From CAYFFZ01 sp049976505 (GTDB taxonomy: Archaea > Thermoproteota > Nitrososphaeria > Conexivisphaerales > UBA164): DNA of 64,000 nt. Below, one piece after another: positions 16,899-25,389 of the stretch (positions within the stretch are counted from its first letter, which is position 1; each line of letters starts with the position of its first letter). The position numbers were made by a program, and so were the translations under genes. The notes beneath the pieces were generated by a model, which saw nothing but the letters and a program-made list of their open reading frames with translations, did no database searches and was not told where the DNA came from. The stretch covers positions 104,559 to 168,558 of the forward strand of contig JBMFIC010000001.1 of NCBI GenBank assembly GCA_049976505.1, read 5' to 3'.

Positions 16899-17962
16899 AG
16901 GTAGCCCACCTGTCTTGCCCATTCAGCAAGAGGCCCTATCAGGATCTTTCTCTTTCTCTTAAGCTCACTTATGTTCCTTGACCCAGTAAGGAAGAGAGCT
17001 AGCCTGTACTGCTCGATAACTTCGGATAGGTAGCTCTTCGCCTTATCGTATCCATTGTTAAGGAGCTCCCTTATAACAGCTCCAGCTATGGCGCTCATGT
17101 CAGCTCCCAGAGCAATAGCCTTGGCCATGTCCAGCCCTGTCCTTATGCCGCCCGACGCTATTAAAGGAAGATCCGTCGCTGTCCTGACCTCAATTATTGA
17201 GGCGGCAGTCGGAATGCCCCATTCGCCGAATACCTCAGAAAGCGCATAGCTCTGTGTCTTCTTGGCCTTCTTTGCTCTTATGCCTTCTATCTTCGCCCAG
17301 CTCGTTCCGCCAGCCCCGGCCACATTTATGGCGCTAACGCCGGCAAGCTTAAGGAGCACGGCTGTTTCCTTGGAGATGCCACTTCCAACCTCCTTTACTA
17401 TGAGTGGCACGCCTATGGACTTCGATAGCTCCGCTATCCTTGCTGCTATTCCCCTGAACTTGGGTTCGCCCTCGGGCTGTATTGCTTCCTGAAGCGGGTT
17501 AAGATGAACCGCTAAAGCGTTAGCCTTAACCATGTTGACTGCGGTCTTTATTTTATCAATATCGTAGGTCCTGAGCTGGGCAGCACCTATATTTGCGATG
17601 ACGAAGATGTCAGGAGCTACGTCCCTTACAACTGAATAGGTCTCAGATAGGGACGGATCCTCTATTGCTGCCCTCTGGGAGCCCACGCCCATCCCTATCT
17701 TGAGCTCATGCGCCAGCTGGGCAAGGCTCCTGTTAATTTCGCCTGTCTCCTTGCTTCCCCCTGTCATGCTGTCTATTATGAGCGGGGCGGAGAAGTTATG
17801 ATTCATAAAGGTAACCGAAGTATCAACCTCTGCCAAATCGAGCTCAGGTAGCGCCTGATGGATCAGGTAAACGTACTCGAACCATCCAGAGAGCTCCTCG
17901 TACTCGACCTTGCCCTTTTTTACTATATTTACATGCTCGTTTTTTCTTTCATCAATAGACAT
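16895..17962 (-). CDS. fni: type 2 isopentenyl-diphosphate isomerase (FMN)
   Basis: 355 residues. Flavin-dependent IDI-2 converts IPP to DMAPP. Visible features are the N-terminal RKNEHVNI, substrate residues in DSMTGGS (about 63-69), GVGSQRAAIED (about 96-106), HLNPLQEAIQPEGE (about 153-166), the FMN-phosphate-binding GGTSWA (about 223-228) and the IASGGIRTGLD segment (about 268-278). Length is normal. It overlaps both neighbours (IPK upstream by 11 nt, GGPPS downstream by 4 nt), so the four isoprenoid genes form one coupled operon. Confidence 0.95.
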   Translation of the reverse strand: MSIDERKNEHVNIVKKGKVEYEELSGWFEYVYLIHQALPELDLAEVDTSVTFMNHNFSAPLIIDSMTGGSKETGEINRSLAQLAHELKIGMGVGSQRAAIEDPSLSETYSVVRDVAPDIFVIANIGAAQLRTYDIDKIKTAVNMVKANALAVHLNPLQEAIQPEGEPKFRGIAARIAELSKSIGVPLIVKEVGSGISKETAVLLKLAGVSAINVAGAGGTSWAKIEGIRAKKAKKTQSYALSEVFGEWGIPTAASIIEVRTATDLPLIASGGIRTGLDMAKAIALGADMSAIAGAVIRELLNNGYDKAKSYLSEVIEQYRLALFLTGSRNISELKRKRKILIGPLAEWARQVGYL

Positions 17963-18776
17963 CTGGCATCACTATACTGCCTGTAAAATTAGATCCATTC
18001 AATGCTTTAATAATATTTTCTTTATCGCTTGCCCCAACGAAGATTGCTGGTATACCCCTCCTTGCAAGCTGCAGGGAAACGTAGAGCTTGTAGGCTATAC
18101 CGCCCGTCGCATCTGGAGAGCTTGAGTCCATTTTTCTCAGCACGTCACTGAAAGGCACCGAGTAGTTTCCCATTATTATCGGGACATCCCCAATGTAGGT
18201 CGATCCCGTTGACTCTCTGAGCGATATTCGCTCTATTACCCTTCCATTCTCGTCCATGATCCCTGAGGTTGCCATTATGAAAACTACCCGTACGACGTTG
18301 ATGAAGCCGCTTAGCTTCATAATTATTTCATCCCCTCCTATAACCCTGAAACCCTTTCCCGCCTCATATATGACATCGCCATAGGTAAGTGGATAAACGC
18401 CCGTGGCACTTATCTCCTCGAGCTCCCTCTTTATCCGCTCATCCAGAACCTGGGCTGGAAAGTAGAAGGTATGGACGCCGCTATCGATAAGAAACTTCTG
18501 AACTGCCGAGCTCAGCACCTGCATCTTGAGCTTCGTGTAGGCGACCCCCTTAGCGTGCCTCGAATAGCTGAAGCTTGATAATCCGTACATTATTGCTGCT
18601 GTGTGTCCCCATGAACCACCGCCATGCACTATAAAATAATTCATGCCTGCATCATGAAGGGCGCTTGAAATCGTTCTCAGGCTGTCCTCGTTAATGGTGA
18701 ACGGCTTATCCTTGTAGGTTATACATGATCCGCCTAGCTTAACCACAACGAAATCCATGGAATGAGCTACCAACAA
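17952..18776 (-). CDS. isopentenyl phosphate kinase
   Basis: 274 residues of the amino-acid kinase fold. VVKLGGSCITYKDK (about 11-24) is the P-loop-like motif, HGGGSWGH (about 50-57) contains the catalytic His of IPK, and the C-terminal DATGGIAYKL (about 223-232) binds the nucleotide. It phosphorylates isopentenyl phosphate to IPP, the last ATP step of the archaeal mevalonate pathway. Located 2 nt from the mevalonate kinase gene. Confidence 0.93.
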   Translation of the reverse strand: MLVAHSMDFVVVKLGGSCITYKDKPFTINEDSLRTISSALHDAGMNYFIVHGGGSWGHTAAIMYGLSSFSYSRHAKGVAYTKLKMQVLSSAVQKFLIDSGVHTFYFPAQVLDERIKRELEEISATGVYPLTYGDVIYEAGKGFRVIGGDEIIMKLSGFINVVRVVFIMATSGIMDENGRVIERISLRESTGSTYIGDVPIIMGNYSVPFSDVLRKMDSSSPDATGGIAYKLYVSLQLARRGIPAIFVGASDKENIIKALNGSNFTGSIVMPDVY

Positions 18777-18778
18777 CG

Positions 18779-19681
18779 CTAATATATTCTTTTGTCCTCG
18801 CCAAGGCTGAGCTCGTAGGCGCCAGCAACAGCAAGACTGGCGACCTTTATTCTCATTCCTGAAGCTTTTCTGACAGGAAGCCCAATCAGATAGCCTCCCC
18901 CTCCGGCTCCCGTTATCTTGGAATAGACTCCCATGTCCTCAAGCCTTTTAATCATTTCATCGATCCTCTCGTTGGATACGTTAATGAGCTTCAGGAGGCC
19001 CTGGTTCATCTTAAAGATTCTTCCAGCAAGCTCCACGTCTCCGTTCTGCATCGCCTCTCCCATAAGCTCGGAGAGGGAGTCTGCGATTTCCACCAGTCCT
19101 GAAAACATATCTGGGTTTCTTTCTTTAAGAAGTCCAACATGGCTCACCAGAGCCCCTGTGCTGCGTCTCATCCCAGAATCAATGAGCAGAATTTCGCGTA
19201 TTCCGCTTTCCAGCCTGATTGGGGTTTCACCGCGCTTGAAGATTATCGCCCCTCCAAGCAGAACGGCCCAAACGTCTACGCCTGATGGGTTCTTGTGGGC
19301 GTGGGCCTCCAGCTCCATAGCGTTGCTGAATATTGTACTGAGGTCAGGACGTTTGCCGGCCGCCTTATAAGCCGCTATAACAGCTGCAGTATGAAAGGCC
19401 GCTGATGAGCCCAGGCCTGCGGACCTTGAAATGAAGCTTATCACCTCTACCTTGACGTGTTCAAGCCCTGAAATGGCCTTTATCTTTTCCAGAACATGGG
19501 GCGCAGCAAACCTTCTTCCATTTGAAATCATGACGTCGGAATCGCTTTCTCTTATCGTTACAGTTAAGTACTGGCCTATTGCGGCTGCGACCGCCCTTGC
19601 TCCGTGGACAACGAAGTGCTCTCCAGTAAGGATTACCTTCGCAGGCGCTTTCGCTTCATGGATAACATTTTTTCCACCCAT
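18779..19681 (-). CDS. mvk: mevalonate kinase (GHMP family)
   Basis: 300 residues. APAKVILTGEHFVVHG (about 10-25) is the N-terminal GHMP motif, SAGLGSSAAFH (about 86-96) the ATP-binding loop, and GAGGGGYLIG (about 258-267) the C-terminal motif. It makes mevalonate 5-phosphate. In archaea with aconitase X (24.2 kb) the product is dehydrated rather than phosphorylated again. The upstream gap to the MEMO gene contains an IS605-like end sequence, beginning 11 nt before the ATG, which may affect its expression. Confidence 0.93.
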   Translation of the reverse strand: MGGKNVIHEAKAPAKVILTGEHFVVHGARAVAAAIGQYLTVTIRESDSDVMISNGRRFAAPHVLEKIKAISGLEHVKVEVISFISRSAGLGSSAAFHTAAVIAAYKAAGKRPDLSTIFSNAMELEAHAHKNPSGVDVWAVLLGGAIIFKRGETPIRLESGIREILLIDSGMRRSTGALVSHVGLLKERNPDMFSGLVEIADSLSELMGEAMQNGDVELAGRIFKMNQGLLKLINVSNERIDEMIKRLEDMGVYSKITGAGGGGYLIGLPVRKASGMRIKVASLAVAGAYELSLGEDKRIY

Positions 19682-19692
19682 GTGTCCTAATT

Positions 19693-19790
19693 CTGACCTC
19701 CTCCCCGCCCTGAAAGGCGAGGGTTCCCTAGGTCTCGGGGTTACTCCCCTTTAGCGGGAGCTGATGAGACATCAAACGCCGGGCGCTTAT
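19693..19790 (-). repeat. solo IS200/IS605-type right end with tnpB tail relic (site A)
   Basis: On the minus strand the unit reads from a remnant coding tail (frame ...RPAFDVSSAPAKGE-stop, stop at 19741-19743) through hairpins CTCCCGCTAAAGGGGAG and CGCCTTTCAGGGCG to a terminal GGGGAGGAGGTCAG at 19693-19706. The last ~60 bases match site C (47.66-47.73 kb) and the terminal hairpin matches site B (43.50 kb). Structured ends of this form are typical of archaeal TnpB-carrying elements, where they also encode the guide RNA scaffold. No transposase gene is present. Assignment is by recollection of the motif; the repeat itself is directly seen. Confidence 0.6.
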
Positions 19791-19832
19791 TTAAGTTTTT
19801 ACCGTTTTAATCTTCACCGTTAGTCGTAGCTT

Positions 19833-20711
19833 TCAGCTTCTGTAAAAACCAATTGCTGAATATCCTACTACTGATGAATAATCTCCTGTCGTGTCTCCAG
19901 AGTTGGCATGCTTGAGGAGCCTTACCTCGCTGTAGCCCAGCAGGTTGCTCAGGTGAATCAGCACAGCGACTGGACCGTAGCCGCACATCGTTATATCGTG
20001 CTTGCGAATCGTGGAGTAAAATGCGTCGAGATCCCTCTTCATTATAGCATTTATAGCGAGCTCATCTTTTTTGTTTGCCGACTCCGCGGGTTCGTAGTGC
20101 GTGAAATCTGAGGATGCTATTATGTAGTAGTTCTTCTTTCCTTTTATCTTTTTATATATCAGCTCTGCGACCTCCAAGGCGTATTCCTTTTCCATCAGCA
20201 TCATTGAAATGGGCAGAATCCTGAACCTCTGTTTTACGAACTGAAGATACGGCACCTGAACCTCAATGCTGTGTTCCCTCCAGTGGGCTGCATCATCGAT
20301 GTCCAGTATTGACTTCTCAGAAACCAGCTCGTTTCTTAGAGATACATCCACGCTTACCTGTCCTAGGGGGGTCTCCCAGACATCAGCCAGGGTGGTCGCA
20401 ATAGGACTACCGAGCCCGTAGTGATTTGGCCCCAGAATTATGAAGGTTGAGTCTTCCGGAAGAGCTGATATTTCAAGGTACGCATGAGCTGCAACGTAGC
20501 CCGAGTACTCATATCCTGCATGCGGAACCACATAACCCAGAACGTCCTTGTTTAGCTCACCCGGTGGGAGCCTTCCAGGGCCCAGATCTTTTGAGAGGAA
20601 TGTCCTCTTTATCAGGTCAAGTAGTTCGTCCCTGTTTGCAGGATAAAAGTAGCCTGCAACCGCTGGCTTCCTAACCCTCAACGTAGGTTCCTTCTTCGAA
20701 CTTGGTCTCAA
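19833..20711 (-). CDS. MEMO1-family protein
   Basis: 292 residues. The MEMO/AmmeMemoRadiSam component B family: RKPAVAGYFYP (about 14-24), GYVVPHAGYEYSGYVAAHAY (about 59-78), ILGPNHYG (about 92-99) and SDFTHYEP (about 201-208) are hallmark segments with metal-binding-type histidines and a fold like nonheme-iron dioxygenases. Function in archaea is unknown. Its place between rpsB and mevalonate kinase is conserved in archaea. The start overlaps rpsB by 41 nt; a later start is possible, for example nearer the RKPAVAGYFYP segment. Confidence 0.88.
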   Translation of the reverse strand: MRPSSKKEPTLRVRKPAVAGYFYPANRDELLDLIKRTFLSKDLGPGRLPPGELNKDVLGYVVPHAGYEYSGYVAAHAYLEISALPEDSTFIILGPNHYGLGSPIATTLADVWETPLGQVSVDVSLRNELVSEKSILDIDDAAHWREHSIEVQVPYLQFVKQRFRILPISMMLMEKEYALEVAELIYKKIKGKKNYYIIASSDFTHYEPAESANKKDELAINAIMKRDLDAFYSTIRKHDITMCGYGPVAVLIHLSNLLGYSEVRLLKHANSGDTTGDYSSVVGYSAIGFYRS

Positions 20712-21357
20712 AGTCAGCTGGCGTATATTTGATGGGCTCGTTGGGCTGTAGCGCTCCTGAGTTTATCAGATAGCTTCTGGCAAGTAGCCAGAATATCATG
20801 GCAAGGGCTTTTCTTCCCCTGTTGTTGCCAGGAATTATTAGATCGACGTAATTGCATACGTTGTTAGTGTCGCATATCGCTATAACTGGTATATTAACCC
20901 TTATTGCCTCCTCTATGGCCTGCTTATCGACGGCTGGATCAACCACCATGACCACGTCAACGTTCTTGTAGTTAGGAAGGTAAGGGTTCGTGAGCGTTCC
21001 AGGAAGAAGTCTTCCTAAATGGTAGTTAACCCCAGTGAGCTCCGCAAACTTCATGATAGGAGTGTAAGCGGCCTCTCTTGAAGTGTAGATTAATACCCTC
21101 TTCGGATCAAACCTTGATAGGAACTTGCCTGCCACCTCAATCCTTGATAGGATCTTATTAATATCGAGAATGTTAAGCCCATCCTCCCTTCTTCTGGCCA
21201 CAAAAGGCTTCATGTGTTTCGTAGCAACATTTGTGCCTATCCTTATGCCCGATGCTATGAGCGCACCCTCAGTGAGCTGCACGTTTACCTTTCTGCTTTC
21301 GGCCTCCGCCTCCGATCTGTCCTCTGGCTGCTTCTCTGCAGGCTGTTTTTCGGACAT
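20671..21357 (-). CDS. rpsB: 30S ribosomal protein uS2
   Basis: 228 residues. The S2 core is clear: ASGIRIGTNVATKHMKPF, ILSRIEVAGKFLSRFDPKRV, the LPGTLTNP loop, VVDPAVDKQAI and PVIAICDTNN. An acidic N-terminal extension of about 28 residues rich in E, K and Q precedes the core. Stop and start nearly abut enolase (1-nt overlap), the usual archaeal eno-rpsB order. Confidence 0.96.
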   Translation of the reverse strand: MSEKQPAEKQPEDRSEAEAESRKVNVQLTEGALIASGIRIGTNVATKHMKPFVARRREDGLNILDINKILSRIEVAGKFLSRFDPKRVLIYTSREAAYTPIMKFAELTGVNYHLGRLLPGTLTNPYLPNYKNVDVVMVVDPAVDKQAIEEAIRVNIPVIAICDTNNVCNYVDLIIPGNNRGRKALAMIFWLLARSYLINSGALQPNEPIKYTPADFETKFEEGTYVEG

Positions 21358-22574
21358 TAAACGGTCGACCTCCAGAGAGGTATATTTGCCTCCTGCTCAT
21401 TAATTCTTGCCAGTCTTATAAGTTTTGAGATCCTTTCGCCGCCAACCACTCCGCTTTTCATCAGCGCTGAGCCCATCCCAACGGCTATATCCGCCAGGTA
21501 TCCTTCACAAACGTCCCCGCTGCGATGCGATGTTATAACTGCGTAGCCGTTTCTGTGCGCTACTTCGGCAAACAGCTTTGCCTGGTAAACGGTTCCAACT
21601 TGGTTTATCTTAAGTATCACGCCGTTTCCAGCTTTGATTTGGGCTCCCTTCTTCAGTCTTTCGTAGTTCGTGGTGTAGAGGTCATCGCCTACAATTAGAG
21701 CTTTAACGCTTCTTGTGAGCTCAGCGAAAGATTCGAAATCATCCTCGTTGAACGGATCCTCGACATATTTTAGATCGTAATCATTGATGATCTTTTCCAC
21801 GTAGCTTAGCTGTTCCTCCCTCGTAAGCTTTTTGCCCTTTCTTGCATAATTATAGACCCCGTTTTCGTAAAAAGTGGAGGACGCCATGTCAACCCCCATG
21901 ATTATCCTTACACCGTGCTCCCTTGACACTTTATCGATCGCTTTTCTTACAATTTCAAGGGCCTCCTCGTCAGTTAGCTTCGCCGCCCACGCGCCCTCGT
22001 CGCCCTTCCCTCCAGCAAAAGTTGGATCCTTCTTCTCAATCTCCTTCCTGACCTCTCTGTGAACAAGGATGTTAAGGGTTATGGCTTCAAAGGCGCTCTT
22101 TGCTCCCACCGGGGACGCCAGGAACTCCTGAATATCAGGAGATCCAGGACCTGCATGCTTCCCGCCTCCCAACACGTTGCCGAGCGGATAGGGAATAGTA
22201 GGCTCAAGGCCTATAAGCGAAAAGATCTTCCTTCCAGAGGCAAGCGATTCGGCTACTAGCGATGCAACAGAAACCGAGAACGCAGTAGCTCCTCCTATCT
22301 TTTCAAACCTGTCGGATCCTCCTATTTTGACAAGCCCCTCATAAACGGCCTTGAGATCTGATGCATCTACGCCTATCAGCTTACTCTTGTCGAAATTTGC
22401 CATCACTGTGTTGAAACCGCCCTTCGGAAGGTGAACTACTTCAGTTTCACCGGTGCTAGCGCCAGCTGGAGCTGTAACCGTGGCGCTTGCGCTGCCAACC
22501 TGAACCGTTGCCTCTATGGTCTCATCTCCTCTGCTTGTATAGCTTGGTTTAAGAACGACATCCCTAATTTCCAT
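21357..22574 (-). CDS. eno: enolase (phosphopyruvate hydratase)
   Basis: 405 residues. It interconverts 2-phosphoglycerate and phosphoenolpyruvate. The flexible loop APAGASTGE (about 35-43), metal-binding DMAS region (Asp, around 230), EDPFNEDDF, GDDLYTTN and the catalytic lysine in VILKINQVGT, plus ITSHRSGD, are visible. It is slightly shorter than bacterial enolase (about 430) and has a diverged N-terminal SRGDETIEATV instead of SRGNPTVE. It begins directly after the rpoN stop. Confidence 0.95.
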   Translation of the reverse strand: MEIRDVVLKPSYTSRGDETIEATVQVGSASATVTAPAGASTGETEVVHLPKGGFNTVMANFDKSKLIGVDASDLKAVYEGLVKIGGSDRFEKIGGATAFSVSVASLVAESLASGRKIFSLIGLEPTIPYPLGNVLGGGKHAGPGSPDIQEFLASPVGAKSAFEAITLNILVHREVRKEIEKKDPTFAGGKGDEGAWAAKLTDEEALEIVRKAIDKVSREHGVRIIMGVDMASSTFYENGVYNYARKGKKLTREEQLSYVEKIINDYDLKYVEDPFNEDDFESFAELTRSVKALIVGDDLYTTNYERLKKGAQIKAGNGVILKINQVGTVYQAKLFAEVAHRNGYAVITSHRSGDVCEGYLADIAVGMGSALMKSGVVGGERISKLIRLARINEQEANIPLWRSTV

Positions 22575-22805
22575 TTAAATTTCTTCCTCCTTCTCTCTAA
22601 GCAGCGCTGCGGCCTCAGCGTAGGGAATCATTTTGTTAAGAACTTCAAAGTTGCTAAGGATCATCCTTCTACAGCAGTATCTTTTAACGCCAAGCTTGTC
22701 AAGCGCTTTTGATGGCTCTATCCCCTTGGCCACAAGGGCGTTAAATTTTTCATATTTATCTCCTAACAGGGCTCCGCAGCTAAAACACCTTATTGGTGAA
22801 AGCAT
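22575..22805 (-). CDS. rpoN: RNA polymerase subunit Rpo10 (RpoN)
   Basis: 76 residues. The zinc-binding CFSCG near the N-terminus (C7, C10) and the CCRRM motif (C44, C45) are diagnostic of Rpo10/RPB10. It helps hold the RNA polymerase assembly platform. The usual upstream ribosomal genes (L13, S9) are absent, and no rpoK lies between it and eno. A TATA box at 22826-22838 gives it its own promoter. Confidence 0.96.
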   Translation of the reverse strand: MLSPIRCFSCGALLGDKYEKFNALVAKGIEPSKALDKLGVKRYCCRRMILSNFEVLNKMIPYAEAAALLREKEEEI

Positions 22806-22825
22806 CGTGATACCTTTTTTAGATT

Positions 22826-22838
22826 CACATATAAACTT
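22826..22838 (-). promoter_or_regulatory. TATA box for rpoN-eno-rpsB
   Basis: The minus-strand sequence AAGTTTATATGTG lies 21-33 nt before the rpoN ATG. It probably starts the transcript that runs through eno and rpsB. Confidence 0.5.
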
Positions 22839-22852
22839 TACTTACGATGCGA

Positions 22853-23581
22853 CTAAGCCTTTTTGCAGAGCTGCACCAGAAGGTTAGGATAGTCGCTCGT
22901 TATGTCGTCGACGCCCATGTTGCAGAAACGGATTATTGACTCCCTGTCGTTGATGGTCCAGACCCCGAGCTTCAGCCCCTCTTCATGGAGCTTTTTAACG
23001 TCGTCGCTGTCGTATACTAGGCCTGAAAAGGCATGAACCCATGAAGCATTAAGCCTTTTTGCAACGTCGATGAACCAGTGTGGCCTTCCCTCTATTATTA
23101 TTCCTGTGTTTATTCGAGGGTTAAGCTCCTTAACAGCCTGGAGTGAGTCGAAGTCAAACGAAATCACCTGAGCCCTGTCCACGAGGTTCATCCTTTCAAT
23201 GATGTCCACAACCTTTTCCTCTATTCCTGGATAAATTTTCGAGCTGTGCTTTATCTCTATCTTATAGAGTATTCTGCTTCCAAATTCCTTCAAAACCTCC
23301 TCCAGCAGTGGTACCTTTGTTCCCCTGAACTTCTCGGAGAACTTGATGCCTGCATCCAGAGCTTTTATCTCAGCGGACGTGAGATCCTTTATGTATCCCG
23401 AGCCGTTAGTTGTCCTGTCAACCCGGTCATCGTGCATTACGATTACCTCGCCATCCTTTGAAAGATGAACGTCCAGCTCCACCCCATCAACTCCGTACTC
23501 AACAGCCGTCCTGAATGAAGGGAGCGTGTTCTCAGGTGCCAGCCCTCTTGCGCCTCTATGTCCAAATAGAAGCACGCCCAT
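22853..23581 (-). CDS. glycerophosphodiester phosphodiesterase
   Basis: About 242 residues from the ATG at 23581 (MGVLLFGHRGARG). HRGARGLAPENTLPSF holds the general base His and metal ligands, GVELDVHLSKDGEVIVMHDD the Glu-Asp pair and second His, and the C-terminal GVWTIND the final strand. GDPDs release glycerol phosphate from lipid head groups. A longer frame from 23656 adds 25 residues lacking family similarity and would overlap the thymidine kinase gene by 35 nt, so I prefer the shorter form. Confidence 0.9.
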   Translation of the reverse strand: MGVLLFGHRGARGLAPENTLPSFRTAVEYGVDGVELDVHLSKDGEVIVMHDDRVDRTTNGSGYIKDLTSAEIKALDAGIKFSEKFRGTKVPLLEEVLKEFGSRILYKIEIKHSSKIYPGIEEKVVDIIERMNLVDRAQVISFDFDSLQAVKELNPRINTGIIIEGRPHWFIDVAKRLNASWVHAFSGLVYDSDDVKKLHEEGLKLGVWTINDRESIIRFCNMGVDDITSDYPNLLVQLCKKA

Positions 23582-23621
23582 ACCTGAATTAAATTGTTCC
23601 CGTTTTATATACTTGAGCCTT

Positions 23622-24152
23622 TCAGACTTTTCTGTGCAGTCGGCATCTTGGCTCATATATGTCAGAGCCGCCTATCAGTATCTCCTCAGATGACCCATAC
23701 TTTCTGAAGGAGAAAGTGGCAGGCTCGCCGCATACTGAACATATGGCGGTGAGCTTCACCACTTCGTCAGCCACCGCCAGAATATACGGCATTGACCCAA
23801 AGGGCTTGCCGAGGTAGTTCTTGTCCAGGCCTGCAAGGACGACCCTCTTGCCCTCATCAGCAAGCTTCATTATTACGTCAACGATTTCGTTGCTATAGAA
23901 CTGTGCCTCATCTATGCCGATCACGTCAAAATCCTTTCCAATTTCATATATTTTTTCCGGATCTGGAGTTATGATGGCCTTCATCCTTCTTCCATCATGG
24001 CTTACAACGTCCTCGCCGTATCTTGTATCCAGGCTGTGCTTGAAGAGCACGACCCTCTTCCTGGCCAGCTCGTACTTGTGAAGCTCCACCAGCAGCTCTT
24101 CGGTCTTTCTGCTAAACATGGGTCCAGTAAAGACCTTAATCCATCCCTGCAT
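23622..24152 (-). CDS. tdk: thymidine kinase
   Basis: 176 residues, type II thymidine kinase. P-loop TGPMFSRKTEELL (about 9-21; S and R are the usual variable residues of GxMxSGKT), Walker-B-like IDEAQFY (about 79-85), and the structural zinc cysteines in CSVCG (about 138-142) and CRLH near the C-terminus. Usual length. It salvages thymidine to dTMP; the product feeds thymidylate kinase (fragment at the left edge). Own TATA box upstream. Confidence 0.92.
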   Translation of the reverse strand: MQGWIKVFTGPMFSRKTEELLVELHKYELARKRVVLFKHSLDTRYGEDVVSHDGRRMKAIITPDPEKIYEIGKDFDVIGIDEAQFYSNEIVDVIMKLADEGKRVVLAGLDKNYLGKPFGSMPYILAVADEVVKLTAICSVCGEPATFSFRKYGSSEEILIGGSDIYEPRCRLHRKV

Positions 24153-24170
24153 GCCAAAACTTTGTACTGA

Positions 24171-24184
24171 TTAAATATAATTTT
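24171..24184 (-). promoter_or_regulatory. TATA box for tdk
   Basis: The minus-strand AAAATTATATTTAA lies 19-32 nt before the tdk ATG (24152), in a 70-nt gap after the aconitase X gene; it indicates a new, probably leaderless transcript. Confidence 0.5.
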
Positions 24185-24222
24185 GTCAGAACGGAAATAT
24201 TTAACAAGCGAATAAAATTCTT

Positions 24223-25389
24223 TCACGCCTTTTCAGTATATCTTTCAACAATTTCGCTTACATCCATGACCTTTACGTTAACCTTTGACTGGTGCTTCGT
24301 GTAAAATACGTGCTTAGCGCTGTTGGTGGCAACCGAGGTATAACCGAAGGTCTCTGGCAGATATGAAAGGGATGGACAGACCTCCGTGAAGATCCTGGCG
24401 CCGCTAAGGCCGAGGATGGTTTTTTGCTCGTCAGTTATGTTCTGAAGGCTTTTTGAATCAACAAATATAAGCATGGGTATCTTCAGCCTTCTTCCGGCGA
24501 GTGCTTCGGCTAGCTCGGAAAGCTCTTTTTCAGCAATAAATGGACAGCCAAGGACTATCGCCTGTGGTTCGACCTGATCGCTGAGGGCCTGCAGAGCAGT
24601 CTTTATGTCCCTTTCCTCCAGCTCGATTTCCTCAATTTCGCCAGAGCTTAATCCACTTTCAATGACGAACATGGGCTGAGGACCATACGTGCCTATTGCT
24701 GCTGAAAGCGACTTCAGCTCAGGCCTGCTTGCACCTTCTATGCCTTTTATGCTCACTATTTCGACGGTGCTCCTGCCTATTATGTATCCAAGAGCTCCAA
24801 ACCTCGCCTCGCCCCTTATTTTAAAGTTGAGCCTGATCCTCTTCTTCGGCCTTCTGTTTTCATCAAGGTGCATTCCATAGTTGGGAGTAACTCCTAAGAC
24901 TGCGGATGCCAGAGCGCTTATCCCGCCCTCCTTATTTGTATAAAGTCCAAGGACTGAATTGCCGTAAACTACAGCTGAGCTCTCAGCCCAACTTACATGA
25001 TCGCCCCTCGAGGGGAGGTTCTGCCCCTCATAGGGAGTGCAGGTGCAGCTTCCGGTGCTACCCATTCTCTTAAATGCTTCATAAATCATCCTTTGTTTCT
25101 CTACGATCGGGCCTTTGAACTTTTCTGAAACGTACGTAACAGGGGCCCCGCACGGGTTTATTGTAGTCGGCACGCTGAACCTTGCGCTTCTTGAAAGATC
25201 CTGAAGAAGCTCGAGCCCAGCATCGCCTATGTTGTAATAGTTTACGCCGGATATGTGAGCGCTCGTTATTTTTACGTATCCGATGGCCCTCATGGCCCTG
25301 GCAATTGATTTAAGAACCTTCGCAGCTATCTGTGCTCCTTCTCCAAGCTCCCCCTCCAGAGCCCTGTCAACCAGCTCCTCATACGACAT
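24223..25389 (-). CDS. aconitase X (phosphomevalonate dehydratase large subunit)
   Basis: 388 residues. Aconitase X catalytic family. The iron-sulfur cysteines are in NPCGAPVTY (about 78-86) and GSCTCTPYEGQNLPSRGDH (about 112-130); an SRGDH loop and VFVIESGLS-type C-terminal domain also occur. In archaea this subunit, with a small DUF126 subunit, dehydrates mevalonate 5-phosphate to trans-anhydromevalonate phosphate in the archaeal mevalonate pathway. Mevalonate kinase and IPK in this window fit that role. The small subunit is not in the window. Confidence 0.88.
   Translation of the reverse strand: MSYEELVDRALEGELGEGAQIAAKVLKSIARAMRAIGYVKITSAHISGVNYYNIGDAGLELLQDLSRSARFSVPTTINPCGAPVTYVSEKFKGPIVEKQRMIYEAFKRMGSTGSCTCTPYEGQNLPSRGDHVSWAESSAVVYGNSVLGLYTNKEGGISALASAVLGVTPNYGMHLDENRRPKKRIRLNFKIRGEARFGALGYIIGRSTVEIVSIKGIEGASRPELKSLSAAIGTYGPQPMFVIESGLSSGEIEEIELEERDIKTALQALSDQVEPQAIVLGCPFIAEKELSELAEALAGRRLKIPMLIFVDSKSLQNITDEQKTILGLSGARIFTEVCPSLSYLPETFGYTSVATNSAKHVFYTKHQSKVNVKVMDVSEIVERYTEKA

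Noticed and set aside
15933..16922. Longer GGPP synthase from 16922
   Set aside because: The ATGA overlap with the IDI-2 stop at 16895-16898 is a better translation signal, and the extra eight residues are not family-like.
19755..19775. C/D-box RNA in the GCTGATGAGACATC stretch
   Set aside because: A TGATGA is present, but no matching D box and spacing; the stretch belongs to the transposon-end-like repeat.
22853..23656. Longer GDPD start at 23656
   Set aside because: It would overlap thymidine kinase by 35 nt and the extra residues have no similarity to the family; MGVLLFGHRG is the natural beginning.
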